The notes: generated by a model not told the origin, from the letters alone. Shown: positions 46,640 to 59,033, numbered from the stretch's first letter. The stretch: DNA of 64,000 bases from Psilocybe azurescens (GCA_023853785.1 JAJIRX010000489.1:310001-374000), one strand, 5' to 3'. Translations and numbers: made by a program.

Positions 46640-47476
46640 TTGATCATGACGTGGGGTGCGACGGGCTTGAGGGCTCTCCAGAGCACGGGCATCACGTTCA
46701 GATCTCTGTGCAGCAATACGAACACGACTTGGAGTATTTGGAGGAGTTTCAGGCCTTTAAAAATACTGATCAGCTTGCCCTCTAAATCAAATAACATTAA
46801 AGAAAACATACATGGTTCAGAAGTCTTATTTGAACAGCACAATCACTACCACCACCAAATCTAAACACAGAAAAAAAGAGGGGGCAGGGTTCTGCAAAAG
46901 ATGAGAAAGAACAGTCAGAATGGTTATTAGACTTATTACTAACCAAAGGAACACAGAAAACAGACTATGTAGAATTTAGAACAGTCAGAAATAAGGTATA
47001 AGGACTTTACTCACCAAAAAAGAAGGAAAAAAGCGAAGAGAGAGCAGAAAACTACAGTCTGCATGGGTTTGAGAACTTGCATAGAGCTAAAAGTGTCATA
47101 GAACACTCACCAAAGCCAATAACCACTCAGAACAGCTTCAATTTGGCCAAAGACGGCTAATAGATGTGTTATTCTCAGGATTGTAGACACAGAGGATTTT
47201 TTTAGGGTGTGTGGGATGAAAAGCAGCGTTGCTGCAGCAAACCTCATGGTTGCTTCATGGCACCAAATTCGTTGTTTGCCATTAGCCACTGGTTGTTTAT
47301 TTTAAAAGGCTCAGCTCCACGGGCTCTCAAAGTTCCCGGTTTAATTTACATTGTTTATTTCAAAAGGCCCCGCGATGTGGGCCCCAAAACAAAGCAGCCT
47401 GCTTAATAATAATTAGTCATGTGCTTAAGTAATTTGCTCCTTCCTTTTTTAGAAAAACCGTCTCTTATATTATAGA

Positions 47477-47871
47477 TTCAACGGCGTCACAACTCCTGTG
47501 ATCGCCAACGTGATCTTCAGCAACGTGATGTGACCTTATAACGTAGCCACGTGAATTCGTAATTTAAAACATGTCATCATAATTATAGGCTCACCCTTTT
47601 GGTTATAATTTGCACGTGATATTCGCACTTTGTTCCCTCGGTTACTTCTGTGTTTCTTTTGCAGCATGGGGCTATAGGAATGCATGTGGGAAAATCCCTT
47701 TCTTTCCTTCTCTTTCCTTTCCATATCATTGCTGCCTCCCTATTGTCCTTGGGGTATGTTTACTTGTTTTTCTGCATGATATTTCTTTTGGTTTGTTGTT
47801 AATTGTGTTGGTATGTAGTCTTACATAGTGCATATGCTTAGCTTTTCAGCATTACTGTAGTTTAGTAGTTA
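47477..47871. other. Host flank of the Helitron, no gene seen
   Basis: Contains a short T-rich stretch with one small ORF (47610-47828) lacking any family feature. No tRNA or repeat recognised. Confidence 0.4.
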
Positions 47872-48273
47872 GAGAACTGCACGGGTTACGCTGCATGTAA
47901 ATGACAGGTTTTTAATATTAATAAAATAGACACAAATTTTATCCAATTTATTTCATGCAAATCGGTTGAGAACTCACCAAGTTATGCCCTCTGCAAGTTT
48001 GGGGCACTTAGGTCCAGTGCTGGTCATGCAATGAACTCAACATTGATGGCGGGTATGCCAAATTTGGAAATTCGCCAAATTAGGTGATCGCAGCCCGGAA
48101 ATCGTGATGTCACGGCATCAGTTTGCATTGCTTTTGGCTCAAACTTGGTAGGAAGGTAGGTCACTTGATTCCGCACCGATTTGCACAAAAAATTGCAAAA
48201 AAGGTAAAATTTGTCTCTACAAGATAATTACATAAAGACCCATGAAAATCTATGGGTAACCCGTACAGTTCCC
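47872..48273. mobile_element. 402-bp MITE with terminal inverted repeats and TA flanks
   Basis: The left end GAGAACTGCACGGGTTAC (47872) is the inverse of the right end GTAACCCGTACAGTTCCC (ending 48273), with two differences, both transitions. Each end is flanked directly by TA (47870-47871 and 48274-48275), the Tc1/mariner-type target. No transposase inside. Confidence 0.75.
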
Positions 48274-48822
48274 TACCAATGACAAATCCAATCAATAATC
48301 TGCCTGATACTTTTGTAAGTTGACAGCTGCTGTGGCAATGGAGACTACAATCACAGGAAGATGAGAGATGGTGATGGTGTCAGCAGAGCTTGTGGTGTGT
48401 GAGGGTGCATTAGCTGTCTGTGAGTATGATGGGAATACATTAAGAGAACCTGACTGACCTGCCAAAGTTCCAAGTGGTTTGACATTCTCTGTGTATTGAA
48501 ACAACAAAGCAGCCAATGCTGCAAAATATGAGTTACTATTCAATAGAATCTGATTATTGCATAATGAAACTCTTATCTTTAGCTGAGTATTCTCTTGCTC
48601 AGTAGAAGACATTAAACATATAGATTTGTTTGAATTTGAAGCAGTATTAGAACAAGGATATATCAGTTGAGGAAGAAGAAGAAAAAACTAAGCTTACTAA
48701 AGAATTTGATCCTTATTATTCACAACAGTTTTTGCATGCCCATCTGATAAACTTTGTGTGCTTCAATTTTGTTCTCTTGGTGATTTGGAGTTTGACTCTT
48801 TCTCTCTTATGCATACCAATTA
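48274..48822. other. Spacer between two MITEs; one weak ORF
   Basis: A minus-strand ORF 48612-48292 (MSSTEQENTQLKIRVSLCNN, 106 codons, Ser/Thr-rich) is possible but has no recognisable domain. It ends close to the MITE boundary. I give it low weight. Confidence 0.3.
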
Positions 48823-49316
48823 CAAGGGAGTACCAGGATTATGACCCATGACCTGAGGTAGGGGGGGAGGCCAGAGGCCTTAAAAATTTTATTTTTTAGT
48901 GGGTAAAGCATGAAATCTGGGCCAATGGAAAGCAGGTGACTTCCTTTTGAGATTTAAGTGGTACAAACACACTGTAGAAGTCATTTTTGGGTGTAAATAA
49001 ATTTGTATTTCATTTTCTCCATTATGGTGGTGAGTTCCATGGCTTTTGTCTGACATAAAAATGGTGTAAATCTGTTTGAATGCATCTGCAAACTGCTTAG
49101 GATGGTTTACCTGACTTGTTTATGACCCTCGAGTACCCAATCTGACATATGATATATCTCATATGTTGAAAATCTGGTTGTATATTTTTATTCCCACCAG
49201 AACATATCTAATTGGGATGAAAACATACCCTATATAGAAGGAGGGGGAGGGGGGTCCACAGTGCCTTAGAAAAAATATCTACCCCAGGTGGTTTCTGAAA
49301 TCCTGGTGCCCTCTTG
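48823..49316. mobile_element. 494-bp hAT-like MITE with perfect 8-bp target duplication
   Basis: Ends CAAGGGAGTACCAGGATT (48823-48840) and, inverted, CAAGAGGGCACCAGGATT (49316-49299) differ by three transitions. Further inside, ACCTGAGGTAG pairs with ACCTGGGGTAG. The identical octamer ACCAATTA flanks both sides (48815-48822 and 49317-49324). An 8-bp duplication and CAAGG ends point to the hAT superfamily. It is non-coding. Confidence 0.88.
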
Positions 49317-50558
49317 ACCAATTATTCATATCACTTTTGTTAATTCCTTTTAAAATTAATTTTCCCTTATTAATTTTTACCTTAGTAAAGATGTAAGATT
49401 CATAAATCCCACCAAAGTAATTGTGATTTTCAGATGTGCCTATGACTATCCCTTGTTCAACTCCTCAGTTGATCACCTGACTTGTTCTCTTTAAATAAAT
49501 TTGATGTCTTGTTTAATTCTAAGGCTAACAGATTTGACAATTCACATAAATCATTTGATCTTGCTAATGTCACGTGAATTTGCTGCAACTAACCAGTAAC
49601 TGGCCAACATATGATTAAGTTATTGTGAATCAAGATTATTAATAATATAATAACAATTATTATGATATATATTTTATTGCAAATTCAGGTGTAAAAAAAA
49701 TAAAAGAACTCGTTAATGCCGGGCAAAGCCTCGGCCCTCACCACAAGTAGAATTGTGGAGGATGTTAGCTTGCCTGATTTGGACTATCTTGTTACCGTAC
49801 AATTTCCTCAGGAACCCCTTACATACACCAACGAAGGCGAACGAAGCTTTCCAAAACCTTATCAGACTTGGAGTCGAAACAGGTGGTATGGAATAAATTC
49901 CAGCCACATCCTGACATAGTTGAAAAGCAGCTCCTAAATCAGCCAGTCTGGGGAAGACCTCAAGAAGACCGTGTGGCGGTCCTTTTCATTCACTGTGTAA
50001 CTGTTTATAACACACAATCGCCAGCTGCCGCAGCTCTCATTTCTTCTGTCTGAAGGCTCCAATAATGAAGTCAGAAGCGTCGACCGAAGAAGCTCCAAGA
50101 GCCGGCACCTTGTCGCCTCGTGTTGAAGGGCTGTTACATAAAGGTGCCCTGCAGCTCAGCCTCCTCCGTCCGATGTTGCGATTCGATTTCGGGCAATGTC
50201 AGCAACTTCCTATTATCCACGGAAAATGAACTGATCCTGTACTCTATTTCAGATTTTCGATTCTTACTATTACCGGGCTTAGCTTAGTGTTTGGGCCCTC
50301 GACTTCTGGGTTCGCTATTATTGCGTTACTGTCCTTGGGAACGGCGACTATAACAAGAACAAGAACGCGGACGTGAAAGGAAGCAGAACGATACGAATTG
50401 GAACGACACGAACTGTAATACAAACTACGGAACAAGAGGAGACAAGACCCAAGATGTACAATCAGGCCCAGCTGCAGGGGACAAAACTGCGGAGGAGGAA
50501 ATGCGACGTCGACATCCGTCATTTTTCTGCGCGCAAACGCTGGACGTCGCCATCGACC
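49317..50558. other. Gene-free stretch upstream of the membrane glycoprotein gene
   Basis: 49320-49700 is AT-rich. 49710-50050 has balanced composition with short ORFs on both strands but nothing recognised. It may hold remnants of an older gene or repeat. The last 200 bp contain the promoter and 5' leader of the next gene. Confidence 0.35.
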
Positions 50559-52175
50559 ATGGGGATCCCTTGCTTGTCTTCACCCCAATCGCTCTATTGT
50601 CCGTCTACATCATGCATTGCATCTAATCCGAGATGTAATACTCCTCCACGACCACTACGAGCCATTAATCTTCATCTTAAATACAAACGCAATACCAACG
50701 CCAACGCCCTATTTCTATGCCCGTCCCGTTCCGCACTGGGACCACTTAATCTTCTGTTCTTGCTGATATGCGCTTTCGCTACTCTTCCAGGTACTCGAGC
50801 AGACCAGAATGTCACAGTGGACGATCAGGACCCTTCGATTGTTTATTCTCCTGCAGGAGCTTGGGCACTGTCCGCAAACAGTTCGCTGGATACCGGGGGC
50901 GCACACATGTTGACGCAAAACCCGAATGGCACGGCTGTGTTCAAATTTACAGGTATGTGGCCTGAAGGTTCCGGTGCAGGCCCAACTTCATTGCTGATGG
51001 ACCACGTCCTTTGTTTGATTTTGTGATAGGCATTGCGGTGTACTACCTTTCACCACTGTGGCCGTATACTGTGAATACAGCCGTGGCGCTGGATTCTGGG
51101 AATGTGACGCTTGTTGATCTGGTGGACCATACGAGAACGAGTGCTGATCAAGGTCCGGAGACCGTGCAATCTCATGTGGTGTGGAGTGCGACGGGGCTGG
51201 AGAATGTACCCCATGTGTTGACTATGTCTGTCGGGGCTGGCCAACCTTTTGGAGTGGTGGACGCTATCATGTACGTATTGGAAATAAACACGCTGCATGT
51301 CTTTCTGGAAACTAATTTTATTCTTGTTGGGCTAGCTATACCAATACGGACCCAGCGTCATCTTCGTCTTCATCTGCACAGTCCTCGACAACAGCGCGCA
51401 TTATAGCTTCTTCGACGGCCTCTCCGAATGCTTCCTCATCCTCGTCGAAGCATATCCTGCCAGTTGCACTGGGGACTGTATTCGGCATTCTGGGCTTGCT
51501 ACTCCTCGTGATAGGCATCTGGTTCTTCGTCAGGAATAGAAGGAAGAAACGGCCCATCTCAGAATGGACTGTCGATGGGACGGCATACAGCGGTGCTGGC
51601 GGCGATAATGCTTCTGGAGGACGTTATGTGTACCCGACACCTTCACATCCCCAGGGGAAAGGGGGATACGATTTAAGTCACTCCGGGGGAGGCTACTATG
51701 GGAACGAGTACGGAAATGGGAATAGAAATGGGAATGGATACCCGATGGAACAGACACGGCAGGGGACATTCCAGAACCCGCGGTACGCGAACGTGGGGAT
51801 GCCCGCTCCCGCCATTCCCGCTCAGGATACGAGCAGGGCGCCGAACAGGTACACACCTGGCTACACGCTCTCGACGATCACGGAGACGTCGTCGCCGAAG
51901 ATGGTGGATGGGGGCTGCGCACGCCGGTCGGGGTGGGCGCGCATTCGCCGGCGTCGGCTATGACGGGTGGGTCGTCGTTGCACCCCCCGACTGATATGGG
52001 GGAGTATTATGCGGCGTCGATGGCATCGTCGGCGGTTATGAGTGGGACAGAGCATGGCGCAGGTGCTGGTGCTGCTTGGGATGGGAGTGCGAATTATCGC
52101 AGAGCTGAACAGAGGCTTACGGGTGCAGGTGCTATGCCGCGGCAATACAAGAAACCTGTCGGCAATTATGTATGA
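50559..52175 (+). CDS. Single-pass membrane glycoprotein, basidiomycete beta-sandwich ectodomain family; apparent 1-nt deletion
   Basis: Type I membrane protein. The N-terminal signal segment LGPLNLLFLLICAFATLPGT (about residues 65-85 from the ATG chosen) is followed by an ectodomain starting NVTVDDQDPSIVYSPAGAW, with several N-glycosylation sequons (NVT, NSS, NGT). The strands GIAVYYLSPL, GLENVPHVLTMSVGAG and FGVVDAIIYT end in a Ser-rich stalk. The transmembrane helix ALGTVFGILGLLLLVIGIWF is followed by RNRRKKRPISEW and a Gly/Tyr/Asn-rich cytosolic tail. Similar tail-anchored ectodomain proteins are numerous in mushrooms; their function is unknown. Exons 50559-50952, 51030-51270 and about 51335 on. 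At the G5 run 51910-51914 one G is missing: without it the frame ends at 51963, with it the tail reaches TGA 52175. The ATG is uncertain because the frame is open upstream. Confidence 0.7.
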
Positions 52176-52552
52176 TGGGCGTTCAGCGTACCTCAGCATT
52201 TTGGGATAGAAAGGATAGTACGGCAGTGACATCGATATGTACCAACACTGGGTAGAATTGTACTATATTGTATGACCTTGAGGCTTCGTCGTAAAACCGT
52301 AAACGTGGACTTCCAAATTGTGCTGTCTGGCAGGTTTGATCTGGCTTATATTTGATATTCCCACTCAAGCAGCAGAATAGAGCAGAATACAAACAGAATC
52401 AGCTTGGACATAGCCTATGGTAAGCTTTTAGGAATCTAAGAGGTTGTGGGATGTTATGGGTTTGTTTTCAAAGTTTGTTCTTGGTCACGTCGTAATGAGG
52501 CGCGTTATGTCGCGCATCGTCACATGGCACGTGCTTAGTTAGCCCATAATGA
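52176..52552. other. 3' flank of the glycoprotein gene up to the LINE target duplication
   Basis: No ORF of note. 52553-52565 (GTACATGGTGACT) is the left target-site duplication of the LINE. Confidence 0.5.
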
Positions 52553-52879
52553 GTACATGGTGACTTTTTTTTTTTTGAATCTATTTATTAACGTGCAGCA
52601 AGCAAACGAAGTGCTAAGACGCACGGGTGCTAAAAAGTGCACCGTTCTACTCTATAGTAAGTACTGGTTACTGAGATTCCGTGGCAACGTGTTTTGTATA
52701 TCTATAGGTCCATTGAAGTGTGTAGGATAAGGTGATAAGAGCTCAAAGTGAGCGGCAACGTTAAGCGCGACGTATGAAATTAAACAGAAAAGATGAATGT
52801 ATAAGAAGAATAATAAAGAATGTAAAAGTTTAACAAAAACAAAACGGAAGTTAGAGGTCTCATATTCCAACGTCTGGTG

Positions 52880-55800
52880 TTATTGGTCGTCATCGGATTC
52901 TTCTTCCTCAGGGTCTGGATCCGGTTCGTTCTCGAAGGAAGGCTGAGAGGGCGGTTGGGGTATGGTACCGGTTCTCGAGAAGGCCCCTGAGATTCTCAGA
53001 AAGTTTGCTAAGGCTTTGATCCCGGAAATCGTACCCAATATGTCGGGAAGGAAAAGGTAGGAGGAGGCTTTACGAAGGGTTTTTCGAGCGCTGGAGTATC
53101 TTGGGCATTCACAGAGGATGTGCTCACGGGTTTCAACATCTGCTAGGCCACAAGGGCAGTTGATATCGCCTTGAAGTCTGAAGCTGACGTCTGAAACTTC
53201 CCGTGTATCCGTGGTTTGTTTGGCACTGGATTAATCTGCCAAAGAGTTCGCGTGATTTTTGAGTTTCTCGATGTGTTTGAATGTGGGTGTCGGGAATTTA
53301 AGAGATGGTGCGATTCGATTTGAGGGTGCAAAGCCACCCGTCTTTGGTGTGTTTGACCAGTCCCTAGTCCACATCTTGAGTTTGCGGGCTTTAGCTCTTT
53401 TCAGCGCGTTGGCTCGTGATACCGTTATTGGTGAGTTGCAGGCCAGTTTTGTTGCCTCCTTGGCTAGCTTGTCTGCCCTTTCATTACCAGTTATTCCTGC
53501 GTGGCCGGGGCACCATGCAATGTGGACAGTGTTGTTCTGGTTTGCATCGAGGAAGTCGCAGATTTTGGTGTGAAATGTGTGAGCATATGTTTGTGCAGAC
53601 CTTGGTTTAGGGTCGAAGATGGTGGATATGGCTGCTGTGTTGTCCGCAAAGAGGTAAATGTGTCAGAGATGAGGGTGGTTGATGGCGTAGTTTGTTGCTT
53701 GGGTTGCAGCCATCATGAGACCGGCCATTTCGCCATCGTAGACCTCTGCATTTCCTCCTAGTCCCATCCGTGTCGCAAAGACCTCCCTGTCTTGATGATA
53801 GCCCACCGCCCGCTCCGCCCTGTTCGAGTGAATCCGAGTTTGAGCTTGACAAGTGACCCGTCCGAATAGACTACAAGAGTATCCTCTTTGTTCCTGATAT
53901 TTTCGAGAATAGATTGGTGTTCTTGAATTTGAGTTTCTTTATCTATAGATGGTTTGCAAGGATTAATTATTAAACGGTTTGGGTAAGAATAAGGGGAACA
54001 TCGCCAAGGTGGGTATAGATAAGGGTCAATTCTTTCGTGATGTGGTGAAGATAGTTCAGCAATTCTGGTAAGTGTGGTTGACGTTTTTGAGAGGTTGATG
54101 AAGGAACGTTAGGGGGATGGTGTGTTCTCCAAGAATCCGGAAGACGTTGAAGGACTGGGCTTGATATATTGAGTTTGTTGAGCCTAATCGCATACCGTCT
54201 TGTGAGGTGATCTAGTTGGTGTTTTACTGGTGGGATTGATGCTTGATCTCAAGGGCCATGGTGGGAGTTGTTTTGAATGCCGGCGCAAATGAGCCTGAGT
54301 GCCCGATTTTGGACCTTCTCAAGGGGCCGGGTTTGCTTCTTCAGGCCTTTCCACCAGGCTGGGCTTGCATAGAAGATTTTTGTCGTGACGCATGATATGT
54401 ATAGGTGGCGAAGGTGGGTTGGGCTGAGTCCGGCGTACTGTATTGGCAAGGAAGGAGAGTGAAGAAACCGCGTTTTCTCCCTCGTGATGCCAGAATCTTG
54501 ATGTGGCGGTCAAATGAGAGTTTTCGGTCAAAGTAAACTCCAAGCCATCGTACTGCTGCTTCTGGAGTGACTGTACGAGTCACGTTGTCGCTATCTAGAA
54601 ATGTGATTGAAGGATTGCTGTTGTCTTTAGGGGCGTCTTGAGTAGTGCATCAGTTCTCTTTTCAAACATCAACTGATAACCCAGCTTCTTTTAGCCACGT
54701 ATTTGTTCTTTCATATGCGGTTTTCAGCAGACTAGTATTAGTTTCCGAGTTTCAAGGACGAGACTAATAACATGCCATCATCCACATACATGAAGAGCTG
54801 AATTGAAGTTGGTTTGTCTTTTAGTAGTTCACGGTCTTGGGCTGAGGGGATGTGTATAGTGTTGGGTTGAGGGTTGGTGTTGAAGTGATTTAAAGGGAAG
54901 GTTTCGAGCAACTGGGAGGTGTAAAATGCCACAAGAATTGGGGATACAGGGGATCCTTGTGGAATCCCGTTGTCCACTGGTTTCATTTCGCCACGAACTC
55001 CATCTACACAGACTGCTGCCTCTTGGCTACTTAAAAAGCTTGCAGTCCACTGAACATATTGAAGGGGAATTCCTTTTCTTCGGAGTTCGCAGAGGAGACA
55101 GTTGTGGTTGACAAAGTCGAAGTAACCTTTGATGTCGAAGGACAGAGTTGATGTCACTAGCCCACTTTTCCTTGCTGATTGGATATCGTTGATTAATGAC
55201 ATGATTGCATCTGTTGTAGACGTGTTTCCGACACCTCCGAATTGGTTGGAGGAAATAAGATTATATTTTCCTGCCATATAGGAGAGTCGACGGGCTATAA
55301 TTTTCTCGAGTATTTTTCCAAGGCATTCCAGTAGAGTGATAAGGCGATATGCTCGAGGGCTTGAGTAGTCGGGCTTGTTTGGTTTCCGTAATGCGACTGC
55401 TATTGCCTTTCTCCACGCTTTGGGGTGGTAGCCATTGTTCAAGCATTGTCGCATGAGAGTTGAAATGTATTTACAGCCGTCTTCGTTTTCCCATGCCCAT
55501 TTGATGACTTGGTAGGGAATTTGTGAGTACCCGGGTGCTGTGTCTGAATTAGTGGAGAGTAGGGCCTCTTCAACTTCGAGCTCAGTGATTGCTTCAATTC
55601 TAGGTCGTGGTCTTGTCTTGACTCCAGGTCTGGGTCAAAAAGTTGGTTCAAAGGTGGAGGGGGCTGATAGAGTTCTTCTCGTAGCGCATCACATTTCTCT
55701 TCGTGTTTGACAGCTTTGGGGCGCAGTGGGCCTCTGGATATTGGAGGTGTTGGGTAGTTCCGAGTTCCTTTGGTCCATTTTGGGAAATTCCATATGTCGT

Positions 55801-57400
55801 TTGTAGAAGCCTCTTCAAGTTTCTGAGTCGCCCATTCACGCTTCTTGAATTTGCAGAGCCGTTTGAAGAAGTTTCTTGCCTTGCGGATTCTCATTCGAAT
55901 GGTTTGGTTGAAGTTTCCTGCATGGGTAAGCGTGAGTTTCTGCTCATTTCGTAACTCTGCCACCCGTGCGGATGCGTTCTTTATTTCTTTGTCCCACCAT
56001 GGTTTAGCTTGAGGAGATGGTTTTATTAGTTTGCTTGTTCTCGATGTCGCCCTGTTGAAGAGCCGTGGTGAAGGTGTCAGCAAAAGTGTCGAGGAGTGAT
56101 GGGTTCAGTGATTCAGCAGTGCTAAGGGGCTCTAGAATGTTTTGGACTTTGTCTAGTTCTTCTGCAAATGCCTTTGTCCATTCATCGCGGTTTGTGTTTT
56201 TGATGTTGTATTTTAGGCTGCATGGATTGTCGATTATTTTTCTTCCATGGTCGATGGTGAACTTGATTCCAAAATGGTCTGAGTCGTGGGATAGCGTAGG
56301 ATCAATACACCAGTCCTTGAATGTATCGTTAACTGAGGCCAGGCCATTGATAAATGATAGGTCAATGACTGAGTCTCGTTCGTCACTATGACGAGCAGGG
56401 TGGGTTGTTTGGCCTTTCTCGTTGAGCAGGAGGAAGCCTTTTTCGGATAGCCAATCCACAATGCTTTCAGTCATTTCGACGTTTGACATGGTAGTGTTGA
56501 CTCTTGACCATAAATTGTGATGAAGGTTGAAGTCGCCGGTTATGATTGTCGGGTGGTCGTTTGGAATGTTGATGTTTTTAATTTTTTGTAGAATGCAGTT
56601 TTCTTTAGCTGGGGTATCGTTATAGATATTGATTATTGTTGTCGTGAGATGTCCAGGTTGTGTGATGTCAAGTATCTGTATGTCACCATCTTCTATTATG
56701 TCAGTTCGTAGTGTGATTGAGAAGTCGGGACATGACCGTGAATAAGCCATAGTTCGTGGGCAATCTTGGGTTGGGTAGGTTATAGGTAGGATTGGGGTCC
56801 AACCCGTTGCGGTGACTGGTCCAGTTACTCCTTTTCCGTCTATCCTTCCAATAAAACCCCATGCTGGCTCTTGTATTAAGATGAGGTCGAAGTCTTGACA
56901 AAAATTGTTCAGTAGATTTATAATCGCATGTTTTTTGCATTGGGTGTTAAGTTGTGCGACTCTGATGGGGCATGTTACAGATGGTTTTGAGGTGTTCATT
57001 GTATGGGTTGTGCTCTTGACTTTCTTGATGGGCGCAGATGTGTTAGCGGGAGAGGTTGAAGTGCTGCAGCTGCTGATCGGCATTTCAAAGGAGAGGACTT
57101 GGAACATGTTGTTTGAGTTGTTTGTTGAGGTATCCTTCGATGGTTTGTTGAAGGAGGTGTCGCTTGTTGATTTTAAGGGAGCTCTTGCTTTTCGATTTGT
57201 TTTACTTCCCTTCACCACTGTCCATGGGTTTTCTGCGTTGCGTGACTTCTTTTCGATCTCACGTACGGTGCCATATTTTTCTATTCTGGTGTGGCACTGT
57301 CTGGCGTCGGCCGCATGGTGTACATCAGTCTTACCTCCTGCGCTGCAGTTTATGCAATGAAGGTTGTGGTAGCAGATGTTGTCTTCTCTTGTGTCCATAG
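52880..57400 (-). pseudogene. LINE ORF2: APE endonuclease, reverse transcriptase, RNase H (frame-broken)
   Basis: Endonuclease: IRVAQLNTQCKKHAI, LILIQEPAWGF, TIITGDFNLHHNLW, DSVIDLSFI, LSHDSDHFGI. RT: AYRLITLLECLGKILEKI, NQFGGVGNTSTTDAI, SFDIKGYFDFVNH, GIPQGSPVSPILVAFY, and FMYVDDGMLL (catalytic YVDD). Thumb region with VRWLGVYFDRKLSFDRHI. RNase H: YDGEMAGLM (catalytic Asp/Glu), FADNTAAIST, IAWCPGHAGITGNERAD. The C-terminal HX-C cluster (CPCGLADVETREHILCECP) is usual for the clade, and the end is an acidic tail with TAA at 52882-52880. Frame changes are visible near 56020, 55590, 54720, 54620, 53850 and elsewhere. All catalytic residues I can see are intact. Confidence 0.85.
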
Positions 57401-58873
57401 TGTCGCCGTTGTTCATGAGTAATTCGCATTTGTTGCACGGTTCTTCGCTGTGTTCCAAAGTGGGGTGATCCTTTCCGCAGAGACGGCACTTTGTGTTGCA
57501 CTTGCAGTGCTCGGTCTTGTGGTCCCATCCCCAGCAGTTCTTGCACTGAAGGATCGGCGGTCAGTCTTGGTAAGCTCTGAGGGGGCAGTGACATCCAAAG
57601 GCTGCGAGGGTACGAGATTCGAGTAGCTTACGCGCTACACTCTCTTGATCGACTGCGAATACCAGTGAGGATCTGGGTGTGGTAAGTAGTTCTTCCTTAG
57701 TTCGCATCCATCGGGGGGAGAGCAGTAAGGCTATGTTTGATTTCGGCGTAGTATGGGTTACAAGCGACGAGTTCGTTATGTACTTCCTCTGAGTCGTGAA
57801 TAATCCTCTCGCCCCCTATCATCAACCTGCTGGTGCTTACTCCGTCAATTTGGACTTTGTACCAGCGTTTGTCCACCCTGATAGTTGTAGGGTATCCTTT
57901 GCTGATGAGTGGGACGAAGCAGTTGGCGTGGGTGATGAGTTCAGCGGCTGTTTGGTCGGCTCTGGTTGAAATAATCAGGTTGCCTTGGGGCGTTGTATTT
58001 AGCTGCGACAACTTTAAGGTGGCTTGCCTTTTCGTCTGCCTCAAGCACCCGGTTGACTCGTTGGACGATGATTTCAGGTTCTTCTTTGTCTTTGTCAAGG
58101 ATGCCATCTGGGTGGAACTGTATGACAAGACGTGACGGGTGATGTGAGGTGTTGGGGTTTAGGTTGGATAACAATACTTTAGCCTTGTTGTCGGAGGGTG
58201 TTGTTGTGGTGGGGTTCGTTGTTGTCGGTTGGTTGATTGTAGGTTTGGATTTCTTGGCTACCGAGGACCAGGTTTCTGCCGAGGTTGGTGTTTGGGCTGA
58301 GGTCGTTGGAGCTTGCATCTCGGTGTACTTGAGTTTTGTCAGAATAGACTCGTGGTTCGACTTTATTGTTTCTTGCATTTGTGAGATAGTCTCGTTGATG
58401 TGGTCTATCGAGGTTAAGATTTTCTTCTGTTGTTCTGTAAAGGCTTTCACCGAATCAAGCATCAGGGAGGTGGATAGGAACTCAACATTGTCCCTTATGC
58501 CGGTGTGTTGTTTGACTAGGGATGCCGCGTTCATCGAATGGAGATGTATGAGGTATTCGGTAACTTCTTTGAGGTTTTCATAGATGTTCTGTACGGTTTG
58601 GTGAGCGTTTGGGAGTTGTGGTGTACTGAACTCCTTGTTGAATCGTTCGCTTGAAAGTCTTCCTCATCTTCCATGTCGGTGTCGATTGAGCTGGATAGCT
58701 GGACGGAGTCTGTTGTAAACCCGTTGTCCCTCGCTAACGTGTCTATATCTTGTAGAAAGAGGTGTTGGTGAGCCTGGAGGGGATGAGATCGAGTGCCTGC
58801 CATGTTTGTGTCCGTGACTTTTAGGAGTTGAGCTTTCATCGTCCGGTTTTGGGCGTTTCTGTCCTATTGTCAT
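57400..58873 (-). pseudogene. LINE ORF1 (gag-like, CCHC zinc knuckles), frame-broken
   Basis: Starts MTIGQKRPKPDDESSTPKSH at 58873, then a Thr/Ser-rich region, a coiled coil (AFTEQQKKILTSIDHINETI), and a nucleic-acid-binding region (VIQFHPDGILD, GYPTTIRVDKRWYKVQIDG). It ends in a CX2CX4HX4C knuckle, CKNCWGWDHKTEHC, plus further Cys/His groups (CRLCGKDHP, CYHNLHCINC). Frame changes occur near 58750, 58530, 57990 and 57700. The last knuckles are in one open frame with the endonuclease of ORF2. Confidence 0.75.
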
Positions 58874-59033
58874 GGGGCGGCTGTACTCGTGAAGGGCTCA
58901 ACTTATTCCCTTGTGGGGACTTTATGTTTGGAGGGGGGTTTATGTTCGAACTTGTGTTTTTATTATTCATATTGCGTTGGGATTAACCGTGGGAAATTTG
59001 GCGTATGGTGGAGGTAAGAAGTTAAGAAGCGAT

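Larger units (their letters stand above)
41275..47476 (-). mobile_element. Helitron with Rep-helicase (right copy of a tandem pair)
   Basis: On the minus strand it begins TCTATAATATAAGAGACGG at 47476, preceded by host A. It ends with the hairpin CCCGACGC-GTA-GCGGCGGG and TCATAAAGCTCG at 41275. It encodes a Helitron_like_N (HUH) plus Pif1-helicase protein in several frames (41702-46639). Its 3' end touches the 5' TC of the left copy with no base between. Removing both copies leaves A|T in the host (TTGAA|TCCTGG on the minus strand), as rolling-circle insertion predicts. Confidence 0.87.

Noticed and set aside
48292..48612. 106-codon minus-strand ORF as a gene
   Set aside because: No domain, low-complexity composition and a position squeezed between two MITEs; kept only as a note in the spacer entry.
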